Shown in pieces: positions 1 through 8,411 of a stretch of DNA of 54,273 nucleotides. Every line of letters starts with the position of its first letter. The first letter of the stretch is position 1. The stretch covers positions 1 to 54,273 of the forward strand of contig JAFLTB010000008.1 in NCBI GenBank assembly GCA_022510605.1, given 5' to 3'. The stretch is from Lachnospiraceae bacterium (lineage in GTDB: Bacteria; Bacillota; Clostridia; Lachnospirales; Lachnospiraceae). The translations under genes were made by a program, and so were the position numbers. Below the pieces are notes generated by a model that worked only from the letters and a program-made list of their open reading frames with translations, was not told the origin of the DNA and searched no databases.

Positions 1-1
1 C

Positions 2-2326
2 CTTGTGATTCCTGCCATCAGTGCACCGGAATCCCAGGCGGCAGCGAAGCCAAAGATGGCTAAGAAGGTTTCCATTACCGTTGGTTCCACCAAGAAAATT
101 GCGGTAAAAAAAGTGAAAGCAAAGAAAATCAAGAAAACCACATGGAAGATTGCAGAGAAAAAAATTGCAAAAATCACCAAGAAGAAAAAGAACTTTGTGA
201 AGGTGAAGGGTCTGAAAAAAGGAAATGCGACTCTGACTGCCAAGGTAAAGGTAGGGAAGAAAACCTACAAGTTAAAGACCAAGATAAACGTTACGGGGGC
301 GTCTGCAACGCCAACCCCATCCAATGGCGGCGGTAATAAGAATACGCCGAGCCCAACCCCAGCGAATGGCGGCGGCTCTAACACCGGCACCTCTACGCCG
401 AGCCCAACCCCAACGAATGGCGGCGGCTCTGACACCGGCACCCCTACGCCGACCCTGCGTCCGCTGACTTCTGTCAGCACGGTGGAAGTGCCAAAGAGGG
501 ATGCCTATGAATTCCCGACCACTCCGCCGAATCCGACGGTAGACCCGGCCACAGCCCTGGCTTACAGTGCGGATTTTGAGGATGTGGAAGTAGGTACACG
601 GACCCAGGATAAAAGTGAAGGCGAAGGTATCAAAGGCTTTGTTCTGCGCGGTGGTGAAGGGCAGGCTGGTATTTCCAACGATTATTTAGAGGTAGTGGAT
701 GGTGCTACGATTCAGGGGCCGGACGGAGGTCCGCTGGAGGAGCCTAACACCCACGGCCATGTACTGCGCTGCTTCCGCCAGGAAAAGACCTGGCAGGGTC
801 CGATGCTTAACCTGACCGATGCACTGGATGCCGGCTGTACCTATGTACTGAAGGCAGAACTTTACAGTCCGAAGACGGATCTGATGGGCTCCTACCAGCT
901 GCAGACCACGGAGGATACAGAACCGGGCTATGGCAACTTTGGCCCAACCTCTGGCAGCATTACCAAGATTCCACAGGGCAAGTGGACTTCTGTAGAGTTT
1001 ACCATTTCCATTCCGGATGATAAGTACTACTATGCGCTGTATTTTGAGTCCTACAATGGCAACGGCAACAGCGACATCTATCTGGATAATGTCACAGTAA
1101 CCAAGACCATCCAGAACAGCCGGGATACCTCCATTGCTTCCATTAAGGACACTTACGAGGATGTATTTGACATCGTGGGCGTGGGTGCCGGAACGGCTTC
1201 CCTGTTCGGACAGAGTGCTTCGGAGTTTATTGTGGACCAGTACAATGCTTACACTCCGGGCAATGAGATGAAGCCGGACGCCATCATGGGAAGCAGCATG
1301 TCTTCCCTTACCATTGAGGAGGCAAAGGAACTGGGGTATATTATCCCGGATGACTATACCAAGTACGATGACAACCGGCAGAGAACTTCGGATAACAGCG
1401 GTGAGTTTATTGTACCAAAGCTGAACTTTACCACGGTAGACCAGATACTGAAGGAGTGCCATGATAAAGGACTGAAGCTCCGGGGCCACACGCTGGTATG
1501 GCACGAGCAGACACCGGTTTATTTCTTCCAGCAGAACTACCGTACTGCCAGCGGCGTGAAATATAACACAACACAGGAAGTTATGGATGTGCGCCTGGAG
1601 TTCTTTGTAAAGAGCGTGCTGGAGCACGTGCTGAGCAGTGAGTATGCCGACTGCCTCTATGGCTATGACGTAGTAAACGAGTACCTGCACAGTGCCAGGG
1701 CAGATTCCGCAGGGAAACCGACTTACTGGGGAAGTATTTATGGCACAGCGGATTCTACTGTAAAGAGCGGCGTAACCCTGCGGCCAAGCTATGTGAAGAA
1801 GGCCTTTGAGTATGCCGATGAGATGCTGAAAAAGCACAACCGCGAGGACGACGTGAAGCTGTTCTACAATGATTACAACTGCTATCAGTATCCGGATGAT
1901 GTCGTGCACCTGACCGACTTCATCAATGAGGACAGCAAGGTATGTGACGGTATCGGCATGCAGTCCCATCTGGACATCAGCCAGCCTTTCCACAGCGCCA
2001 ACAACTATGCGACAGCGCTGGAGTTCTTCCATGTGAATGCGGAGGATCTGGAAATCCACATCACAGAGCTGGATGCTACCATGAGAAGTACAGAGGAGAA
2101 CCCACTGTTTGATGAGGACCAGGCAGCCTACTATGACCAGATCATGAATGCGATTCTGACCAATAAGAAAAACGGCGGCAACATCACCGGCCTGGTAATC
2201 TGGAGCCTGTATGACGGAGTAAGCTGGAGAAATCAGCAATATCCATGTATCTTCAGAGGCCTGTATGCACCGAAGTCTGCCTTCTATGCAGTGATTGATG
2301 CAAAGGCCCGGTACTGGACAGAGTAA
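2..2326 (+). CDS. Secreted GH10 endo-1,4-beta-xylanase, 5' end truncated
   Basis: Cleaves internal beta-1,4-xylosidic bonds in xylan outside the cell. The reading frame is open at the left edge; the first residues (LVIPAIS..QAAA) look like the end of a signal peptide, so the true start lies upstream and the GTG at 5 is probably internal. Counting from that GTG: a Lys-rich bacterial Ig-like (Big_2) domain at about 15-100, Thr/Pro/Gly linker repeats at about 100-155, a CBM22/CBM4_9-like carbohydrate-binding beta-sandwich at about 180-370, then the GH10 barrel to the end. GH10 marks are RGHTLVWHEQTP, the acid/base Glu559 in DVVNEYL and the nucleophile Glu688 in HITELDA. No cell-wall anchor is seen at the C-terminus; the Ig-like domain may hold it at the surface. 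It converges with purA and shares a terminator with it. Confidence 0.93.
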   Translation, partial: LVIPAISAPESQAAAKPKMAKKVSITVGSTKKIAVKKVKAKKIKKTTWKIAEKKIAKITKKKKNFVKVKGLKKGNATLTAKVKVGKKTYKLKTKINVTGASATPTPSNGGGNKNTPSPTPANGGGSNTGTSTPSPTPTNGGGSDTGTPTPTLRPLTSVSTVEVPKRDAYEFPTTPPNPTVDPATALAYSADFEDVEVGTRTQDKSEGEGIKGFVLRGGEGQAGISNDYLEVVDGATIQGPDGGPLEEPNTHGHVLRCFRQEKTWQGPMLNLTDALDAGCTYVLKAELYSPKTDLMGSYQLQTTEDTEPGYGNFGPTSGSITKIPQGKWTSVEFTISIPDDKYYYALYFESYNGNGNSDIYLDNVTVTKTIQNSRDTSIASIKDTYEDVFDIVGVGAGTASLFGQSASEFIVDQYNAYTPGNEMKPDAIMGSSMSSLTIEEAKELGYIIPDDYTKYDDNRQRTSDNSGEFIVPKLNFTTVDQILKECHDKGLKLRGHTLVWHEQTPVYFFQQNYRTASGVKYNTTQEVMDVRLEFFVKSVLEHVLSSEYADCLYGYDVVNEYLHSARADSAGKPTYWGSIYGTADSTVKSGVTLRPSYVKKAFEYADEMLKKHNREDDVKLFYNDYNCYQYPDDVVHLTDFINEDSKVCDGIGMQSHLDISQPFHSANNYATALEFFHVNAEDLEIHITELDATMRSTEENPLFDEDQAAYYDQIMNAILTNKKNGGNITGLVIWSLYDGVSWRNQQYPCIFRGLYAPKSAFYAVIDAKARYWTE
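344..445 (+). repeat. Two tandem 51-bp repeats in the xylanase linker
   Basis: Copy 1 is 344-394 and copy 2 is 395-445. They differ at three bases and encode 17-residue units of the form TPSPTPxNGGGSxTGTx. A partial, more diverged unit precedes them and another begins after 445. The unit length keeps the frame, so copy-number change would only alter linker length between the Ig-like and carbohydrate-binding domains. Confidence 0.9.
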
Positions 2327-2378
2327 GACTGGCCGGATTCCATCAAAACAGAACTGCTATCATACAACTTTAAAATAA

Positions 2379-2403
2379 GAGCGCCACGTAAAACGTGGCG
2401 CTC
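2379..2403. terminator. Bidirectional terminator between xylanase and purA
   Basis: Perfect 11-bp stem (2379-2389 with 2393-2403) and an AAA loop. On the minus strand it is followed by a T-rich stretch, so it fits purA best; on the plus strand the tail is only moderately T-rich. It sits between the two convergent stop codons. Confidence 0.85.
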
Positions 2404-2451
2404 GTTGTATTTATACGAGGAAATTTCCAAGGAATTATGCCCTTCTTTATA

Positions 2452-3726
2452 TCATCTTTTTATAATTTCATGCCGTGCCGGCCCATTGGATACCATTTTC
2501 ACTGGAACACCGAGTTCCTTTTCAATAAACTCAATGTAACGGCGGCAGTTTTCCGGCAGCTTGTCGTACTCTGTTATGCCGCGGATATCACTTTTCCAAC
2601 CCGGAAGCACTTCATAAACCGGTTTTGCTTTTTTTAATTTGGTAGTGGTTGGGAAATCCTTTGTCACCTTGCCGTCGATTTCATAACCGACACATACCGG
2701 AAGTTCCTCCAGATAGCCCAGCACATCCAGCACCGTCAGTGCGGCCTCGGTAGCTCCCTGGACACGGCAGCCATAGCGGCTGGCAACCGCATCAAACCAT
2801 CCCATCCGGCGTGGACGGCCTGTGGTAGCGCCGTATTCTCCACCATCTCCGCCTCGGCGGCGTAATTCGTCCGCCTCTTCGCCAAAGATTTCACTGACAA
2901 ACTCTCCGGCCCCTACGGCACTGGAATAGGCCTTCACTACGGCCACAATGCGCTTGATTTCATATGGTGGAACGCCAGCGCCCACTGCTCCGTAGCCTGC
3001 CAACGTAGAAGAGGAGGTTACCATAGGATAGATGCCGTGATCCGGATCCTTGAGGGAGCCTAACTGGCCCTCCAGTAAAATCTGTTTCCCTTGCTCCTTA
3101 GCTTCATATAAAAAGGCGGATACGTCACAGACATATGGCTCCACCATTTCCCGGTATTTCTGGAGAGTGGACATCAGCTCTTCCACATCCAGGGCCGGTT
3201 TATGATACAAATGCTCTAACAGTGTGTTTTTCTGAATGCAAATGCCCTCTAATTTTTCCCTTAACGCTTCCTCATCAAATAACTCGGAAACCTGGATTCC
3301 CACCTTGGCATATTTATCGGAATAAAAAGGAGCAATACCAGACTTAGTAGAACCAAAGGATTTTCCGGCCAGACGCTCCTCTTCATATTCATCAAACAGG
3401 ATATGATATGGCATGACAATCTGGGCCCGGTCAGATACCTTAATGTTTGGCGTCGGCACACCGCGCTCTACAATTCCATTTATCTCCTTAAATAAATCTG
3501 GAATATTCAGCGCAACACCGTTCCCGATTATATTCGTGGTATGGCGATAGAAAACGCCGGACGGCAGTATGTGAAGGGCAAATTTACCATACTCGTTTAC
3601 AATGGTGTGTCCTGCATTGCTGCCTCCCTGAAAGCGAACGATGATATCGGATTCCTCACTTAGCATGTCTGTGAGTTTACCCTTTCCTTCATCGCCCCAA
3701 TTGGCTCCTACAATAGCTGTTACCAT
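2452..3726 (-). CDS. purA: Adenylosuccinate synthetase
   Basis: Joins IMP and aspartate using GTP, the first committed step to AMP, in the cytoplasm. The 424 residues match the usual family length. Visible marks are the N-terminal GANWGDEGKGK phosphate loop, the NAGHT motif, GSTKSGIAP, and the GATTGRPRRMGWFD region of the IMP/GTP site. An upstream in-frame extension exists, but the start at 3726 is preceded by AAGGAGG with seven-base spacing, and the family starts at this VTAIVG segment. The gene stands alone, away from purC-purF-purB at 42.5 kb, and has its own promoter with a palindrome over the start site. Confidence 0.96.
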   Translation of the reverse strand: MVTAIVGANWGDEGKGKLTDMLSEESDIIVRFQGGSNAGHTIVNEYGKFALHILPSGVFYRHTTNIIGNGVALNIPDLFKEINGIVERGVPTPNIKVSDRAQIVMPYHILFDEYEEERLAGKSFGSTKSGIAPFYSDKYAKVGIQVSELFDEEALREKLEGICIQKNTLLEHLYHKPALDVEELMSTLQKYREMVEPYVCDVSAFLYEAKEQGKQILLEGQLGSLKDPDHGIYPMVTSSSTLAGYGAVGAGVPPYEIKRIVAVVKAYSSAVGAGEFVSEIFGEEADELRRRGGDGGEYGATTGRPRRMGWFDAVASRYGCRVQGATEAALTVLDVLGYLEELPVCVGYEIDGKVTKDFPTTTKLKKAKPVYEVLPGWKSDIRGITEYDKLPENCRRYIEFIEKELGVPVKMVSNGPARHEIIKR

Positions 3727-3776
3727 AGCCATTCCTCCTTGTTGTTCCATCAAGTGGAACCTGTTATTTTGCACAC

Positions 3777-3790
3777 TAACGCATGCGTTA
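3777..3790. promoter_or_regulatory. 14-bp perfect palindrome over the purA transcription start
   Basis: TAACGCATGCGTTA is identical on both strands and lies just downstream of the purA -10 box, covering the predicted start site near 3786. That is a classic repressor position. The cognate regulator is unknown; no regulator gene is in the window. Confidence 0.55.
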
Positions 3791-3792
3791 CT

Positions 3793-3821
3793 ATTATACA
3801 TGAATATTCGCTATTCTTCAA
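3793..3821 (-). promoter_or_regulatory. purA promoter
   Basis: Read on the minus strand: TTGAAG (3816-3821), a 17-base spacer and a perfect TATAAT (3793-3798), about 70 bases upstream of the purA start codon. Confidence 0.8.
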
Positions 3822-3875
3822 CTTTTTTGTGCCGGAATTCCCTATTTCCTTAAAGTCTGTATTCTGAAGCAAAAA

Positions 3876-4841
3876 TCACTTATCTGCCATCTGCTGGCAC
3901 TGTGCCAGCTTCTCCTCCGGCCAGTCCGTAGAGGTATGGATATTCAATATGCTCTGAGTCTCATGGATGGCATTGTAATACCACATGGCTGCTTCTTCAT
4001 AATCGCTCAGAGCAAAAAAGTATTCACCCAGTTCATAACACATCTCCGAGGAACCCTCGCTCAATAAATCCTTGAGAGACATTTTCAAAAGAGTATGGCT
4101 GTCTCCCCGCAGGCGGGCTGCATGGCAGACGATACAGGCGGCCTCCTTTACTTCATCCAGACTTCTGCCAGCATCCAGTGCTGTGCTGGTAAAAAATTCC
4201 TCTGCCTCAAGGAAATCCTCGTCCTCACCGGATATGTAAAGTTCCATGGCATACATATGGTGAAGTCGTTTGGACAGGCGCAGCCCCTTTTTGATATGCT
4301 TCTGGAAGGTGGCAAAGTCCCGCTTGCTGTGATTGCTCTCCGGGCGGTGCTCAATGACAATATCCGAGTCATATACCAGCGGGTCCAGCCGCACCATCTC
4401 ATGGATGGGTTCTGTCCAGATAAATTCCCGCAGACGCTTAAATAATTTCGGCCGGTACTCTTCGTCAAAATTATAGGTGGTTCCAAAGGAGAGCTGGTTG
4501 CCGTATTTCATCTGTACTATATCAATCTCCGGCAGTAAAACTTCCTTCAATTCCCGGAAGCGCTGGCGGTTTTCTTTGTTCAGTACCTCATCGGCGTCGG
4601 CAGAATAAATATATTCCTTTGTTGCCTTTGAAAAGGCAAAATTTCTTGCCGCACTAAAATCATCCACCCATGTAAAATCATAAATTTTATCGGTATAGCG
4701 GGCGGCGATTTCCTTTGTGGCGTCCGTGGAGCCTGTATCCACAATGATAATTTCCTCCATTAAGTCCGCAATGCTGTCCAGGCACCGGGCCAGTATCTTC
4801 TCCTCATTTTTTACAATCATACAGCAGCTTATCTCTATCAT
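3876..4841 (-). CDS. Glycosyltransferase family 2 protein
   Basis: A 321-residue GT-A fold transferase that probably moves a sugar from a nucleotide donor to an unknown acceptor. The N-terminus CCMIVKNEE and IIIVDTGSTDAT are the nucleotide-binding part, and DAD at residues 82-84 is the metal-binding DxD. The C-terminal half is helical and repeat-like (EAEEFF, LSDYEEAAMWYYNA), as in TPR-containing members of this family. An alternative start at 4853 lacks a ribosome site; the start at 4841 has GGAGG five bases upstream. It begins 30 bases after recJ ends, on the same strand, so the two are probably co-transcribed. Substrate unknown; protein or peptide glycosylation is possible but not shown. 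Confidence 0.85.
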   Translation of the reverse strand: MIEISCCMIVKNEEKILARCLDSIADLMEEIIIVDTGSTDATKEIAARYTDKIYDFTWVDDFSAARNFAFSKATKEYIYSADADEVLNKENRQRFRELKEVLLPEIDIVQMKYGNQLSFGTTYNFDEEYRPKLFKRLREFIWTEPIHEMVRLDPLVYDSDIVIEHRPESNHSKRDFATFQKHIKKGLRLSKRLHHMYAMELYISGEDEDFLEAEEFFTSTALDAGRSLDEVKEAACIVCHAARLRGDSHTLLKMSLKDLLSEGSSEMCYELGEYFFALSDYEEAAMWYYNAIHETQSILNIHTSTDWPEEKLAQCQQMADK

Positions 4842-4871
4842 ATTGCCCTCCATTCTAAAGCGCTTTGCGCC

Positions 4872-6638
4872 TTATTTTTCCGTTTTCACCCGGCAAAAGC
4901 CGACAATTTGTATCTGGATACTCCTTACGCCCTGATATTCATTCACCGATGGATAATAGGTCAGAGCCACGTCCAGATTGTTTTCCCGGCCCTCATACAT
5001 TCTCGCCAGTTCCCGCTCCCCCCATTCCTCACGGACAAAGGCGTCAAATTCTTCTGCCTGTCCAAAGCACAAGGCGTCACATTGATTGCCCTGGAGGTTC
5101 TCCACCCGGAGTTTCAGCACCTGTTTTTCCCGGCCCAGCCGAAAGCCCCGTCGTATGGTAAAATGCTGTTCCGCAAATACTGGTTTGGGATTTCCTACGC
5201 CAAAAGGCTCCATTTTCTCCAGTTCTTCTATCAATCGTTCTGTCACAAAGCCAATGGGCATGGGCGCATCAATCCGAACCACCGGCTGAAAATCCTCTTC
5301 CGTCAGTCCGGCTTTTTCATTCAGCCGCCGCTCCAGTTCCAGCAAATCACTTTCTGCCAGGGTCATGCCTGCCGCCATTTTATGACCGCCAAATCGCACC
5401 ATCAAGTCCCGGCACTGCATCAGGCCGTCAAACATGTGGTAGCTATCAATGGAACGGCCAGAGCCCTTCACAAGGCCCTCTTCTGTCCGGGTAAAAACAA
5501 TGACCGGATGGTTGTACCGCTCCTTCACCCGCCCGGCGATGATGCCCACCAGACTTTCGTGAGTGTCTGGCAGAAGGAGAGTAAGTACCGATGGCAGAGT
5601 TCCCGTCTCAGATAACTTTCCTTCTACTAAGGAAAAGGCCTTTTTTGCGCCCTCCTCGGTCATCTGCTTTCTGGACTCATTGATTTCCTTCAAGTGCTCT
5701 GCCTTCGTGAGGGCCCGCTTCCAGTCTGTCTCCATTAGCAGGGAAAAGGATTCCTCCACGGTGGCAATGCGCCCGGCGGCATTAAAGCAGGGAGCCAGGA
5801 CAAAGCCAATGTGTCCGGCGTTAATTGCCCGGCCAGTCAGCCCCTGCACCTCCATCAGTGCCCGAAGCCCCGCATTTTTGGTATGGGGCAGAGCCTTTAG
5901 TCCATATTTTACTAAAATCCGGTTTTCCTCCTGCAGTTCCATCACATCTGCCACGGTAGCCACTGCCACATATTCCAGCAGTTCTTCCTTTTCCTTCGGT
6001 GGGATTCCACAGGCATCATAAAGGGCGCAAATAAACTTAAAGGCCACACCGGCACCGCACAACCCGGAAAAAGGATAGGTCTCGTCCTCCCGTTTCGGGT
6101 CCAGAACAGCATCTGCCGCCGGCATCTGCTCCTGCACCTCGTGGTGGTCAGTAACGATGACAGTCATGCCTTTCTTTTTTGCATAGGTAATCTGTGGCAC
6201 CGCTGCAATGCCATTGTCGCAGGTGACTAATATGTTTCTGCTATCTGCCAGTGCCTCCTCCACAATGCGCTCATTGAGACCATACCCCTCCTGTACCCGG
6301 TCAGGAGTATAAATCCGGCTGTCCAGTCCCAGTCGTCCCAATCCCTTCCACAGTATGTAGCCGGAGAAAATCCCGTCACAGTCAAAGTCGGAAGCAATGG
6401 CAATCCTTGCTTCTTGCTCCCTGGCCTGGCAGAGAAGCCTTACCGCCCGTTCCATGTCCTTCATTTTCATGGGCTCATGTAAATCTGCCAGTGTGCCCCA
6501 GAGATATTGCTTCATCTGAGGGAGTTCGGTAATCCCCCGGTTAATCATGCACCGGACCAGCAGAGGGGACACGCCGAGTTCTTTGGAAATCCCGTCAAAG
6601 TCCCCTTTTTTTGTCTCTACAATCCACTTTTCCCGCAT
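4872..6638 (-). CDS. recJ: Single-stranded-DNA-specific 5'-3' exonuclease RecJ
   Basis: Degrades single-stranded DNA from the 5' end in recombination and mismatch repair. The 588 residues carry the DHH phosphoesterase motifs: DFDCDG at 84-89, CDNG at 140-143, DHH at 164-166 and, in the DHHA1 domain, GGHKMAAGM. A C-terminal OB-like region follows (VVRIDAPMPIGF onward). Start chosen at 6638, where AAAGGA lies upstream; the longer in-frame extension to 6752 overlaps the end of the neighbouring leucine-rich-repeat gene and is not conserved-looking. It lies 38 bases after that gene and 30 before the glycosyltransferase. Confidence 0.95.
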   Translation of the reverse strand: MREKWIVETKKGDFDGISKELGVSPLLVRCMINRGITELPQMKQYLWGTLADLHEPMKMKDMERAVRLLCQAREQEARIAIASDFDCDGIFSGYILWKGLGRLGLDSRIYTPDRVQEGYGLNERIVEEALADSRNILVTCDNGIAAVPQITYAKKKGMTVIVTDHHEVQEQMPAADAVLDPKREDETYPFSGLCGAGVAFKFICALYDACGIPPKEKEELLEYVAVATVADVMELQEENRILVKYGLKALPHTKNAGLRALMEVQGLTGRAINAGHIGFVLAPCFNAAGRIATVEESFSLLMETDWKRALTKAEHLKEINESRKQMTEEGAKKAFSLVEGKLSETGTLPSVLTLLLPDTHESLVGIIAGRVKERYNHPVIVFTRTEEGLVKGSGRSIDSYHMFDGLMQCRDLMVRFGGHKMAAGMTLAESDLLELERRLNEKAGLTEEDFQPVVRIDAPMPIGFVTERLIEELEKMEPFGVGNPKPVFAEQHFTIRRGFRLGREKQVLKLRVENLQGNQCDALCFGQAEEFDAFVREEWGERELARMYEGRENNLDVALTYYPSVNEYQGVRSIQIQIVGFCRVKTEK

Positions 6639-6676
6639 CGGTTGTTCCTTTCTCTGACTTCCAGGAGATGTCCACA

Positions 6677-8392
6677 TCAACTTCCCGTAATATCTGTACC
6701 TGCCAGTTTTCCGCAATACCCGTAGCCAAACACCTTTCCTTTGAAGGAGCAATTTATCAGTCTTTTATTATCATTATAAAAGACGTAGCCTGCAATCCCT
6801 CCGGTGTAGTTTCCGCCTGTTACATTTCCCTGTACCGAAAGATTTTTTATGCTTCCTTCCAGTCTGTCAAACAGCCCCACATTTTCCTGAAGTCTGTAAA
6901 TCCTCAGATTTTTAATTGTCTTGCCATTTCCATCAAATGTACCCATGAAGAACTCAATTGGGTAAAAATTTTTATATTTCTTCATATCCAGATTTTTCGT
7001 TAGGATAATGGTCTTTTCATTAAAGAATACATCTTTTTTCCGTGACAGCTGGCTCATCCCTGCCAACTGGGCTGGTGTAGAAATATAAAATGTGGTCTTA
7101 TCTTCCGAATACCAGCTGGTATCTACCTTTCCTGTAAATTTAGGGGTCTTATAAACCTTTCCCTTTAATGCTTTGAGTTTAAATTCTGCCTTATATTTTT
7201 TCTTATATTTTTTTAACTGTCGGTAGGGAAGGGAGCCCTTATAGGCATACACTGTTTTGTCCTCCAGAAAGTCAGCCCAGTATTTCTGTCTATAGCTATC
7301 CCCTATCCTTTTTATATCCAAGGCAGGATTTTTGATAACCAGAGTGTCAGCCTCCAGATGGTAATTATCAAGATCTACACCAGGATCGATTGTAACACTT
7401 CCTAATCTGGCAGGAATAACCAGTTTTTTAACCGGAATGTAACTAATCTCTGCCTCCCTTAGCCCTGAGGGAAGTTTCAGGCTTTTCAGGCCTTTGGCCC
7501 CTAAAAAAACATCCGTCTCCAGTTTTCTCATTTTTTTGTTTAGTGCAATTTCTTTCAGCGAGGAAGCAGCAAAGGCACGTTCTCCCACCTCCCGTACCGA
7601 AGAAGAAAAATGCACATTATTAAGATACTTGGCGTATTGGAAAGCCTGAGGACCAATATATTTTACTCCCTTTGGTACTTGGAATTTCTTTGCTTTTCCG
7701 GCAATCGGATATCGAATCAGGGTTTTTCCGTCTTTGCTGTAAAGAACACCCTTTTTGGACTGGTAAGCAGGGTTCCCTTTTTCCACTGAGAAGGCTGTGG
7801 CTTTTTCCAGTGAAATCGTAGCATTCCCAATAATTTCCGGCACGTCTTTTTCAATGACTATTACACCAGGAACCTTTGGTGCCACTGCTAACAGGGCATT
7901 GTCCTTTTTCCGGTACACTTTGCCGTCCTGTGCCCGTAACCATGGATTTTCGCTGTCAATGGTAATGGAGGAGAGATTGGGCAGCCAGAAATAAATGTTG
8001 GTTTTCTCATCATAATAATCGTAATCCACAGATTCTTCGTTTATGTCCTGAATGTTTTTGGATAAATGGAGATGTTTTACTTTGTTTTGTGTTTTATGGT
8101 CAAACCCCTCCAATAAGTCAATTTCTGTAATGGGGTACATTCCGTCCACGGTTTCCGGAATATAAACATTTTTCTTTCCATCCTCAATCCGAAGTACTTT
8201 ATACGCTATTTCCTCGGTATGATAGTCGACCTTTTTCTGAAGTACCAGCTTAGTACCGTTATCAGTCACAATCGTCTTTTTTTCCTCCGTGTAGTTTTCG
8301 TCAAAGTTGTATGCTTCTGCCACTGGTGGCATGCTCCCAAACACCATACAAATACAAATCAATACACTTACTGCTTTTCTAAGTTTCTTCAT
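6677..8392 (-). CDS. Secreted BspA-type leucine-rich-repeat protein
   Basis: A 571-residue protein with a clear signal peptide: Lys/Arg start, hydrophobic core, likely cleavage after AEA at residue 27. The middle carries LRR_5 (BspA/TpLRR) repeats such as VKYIGPQAFQYAKYLNNVHF and the following two or three units. The C-terminal 130 residues have a GLUG-associated beta-helix pattern (TPAQLAGMS, GTFDGNGKTIKNL, VGLFD, GGIAGY). This architecture is common in surface proteins of gut Clostridia, where it is linked to binding rather than catalysis. It is a close structural paralogue of the gene immediately upstream (8412-10106). Start at 8392 follows AAAGGAG. No sortase motif is seen. Confidence 0.8.
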   Translation of the reverse strand: MKKLRKAVSVLICICMVFGSMPPVAEAYNFDENYTEEKKTIVTDNGTKLVLQKKVDYHTEEIAYKVLRIEDGKKNVYIPETVDGMYPITEIDLLEGFDHKTQNKVKHLHLSKNIQDINEESVDYDYYDEKTNIYFWLPNLSSITIDSENPWLRAQDGKVYRKKDNALLAVAPKVPGVIVIEKDVPEIIGNATISLEKATAFSVEKGNPAYQSKKGVLYSKDGKTLIRYPIAGKAKKFQVPKGVKYIGPQAFQYAKYLNNVHFSSSVREVGERAFAASSLKEIALNKKMRKLETDVFLGAKGLKSLKLPSGLREAEISYIPVKKLVIPARLGSVTIDPGVDLDNYHLEADTLVIKNPALDIKRIGDSYRQKYWADFLEDKTVYAYKGSLPYRQLKKYKKKYKAEFKLKALKGKVYKTPKFTGKVDTSWYSEDKTTFYISTPAQLAGMSQLSRKKDVFFNEKTIILTKNLDMKKYKNFYPIEFFMGTFDGNGKTIKNLRIYRLQENVGLFDRLEGSIKNLSVQGNVTGGNYTGGIAGYVFYNDNKRLINCSFKGKVFGYGYCGKLAGTDITGS

Positions 8393-8411
8393 ACTTTCTA
8401 CTCCTTTCCAA

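Noticed and set aside
344..445. CRISPR-like repeats
   Set aside because: The repeats are directly adjacent, in-frame and without spacers; there are no cas genes.
686..2239. A 517-codon open frame on the minus strand
   Set aside because: It lies wholly opposite the GH10 xylanase, has no ribosome site and its product resembles no protein family; it is a by-product of codon bias.
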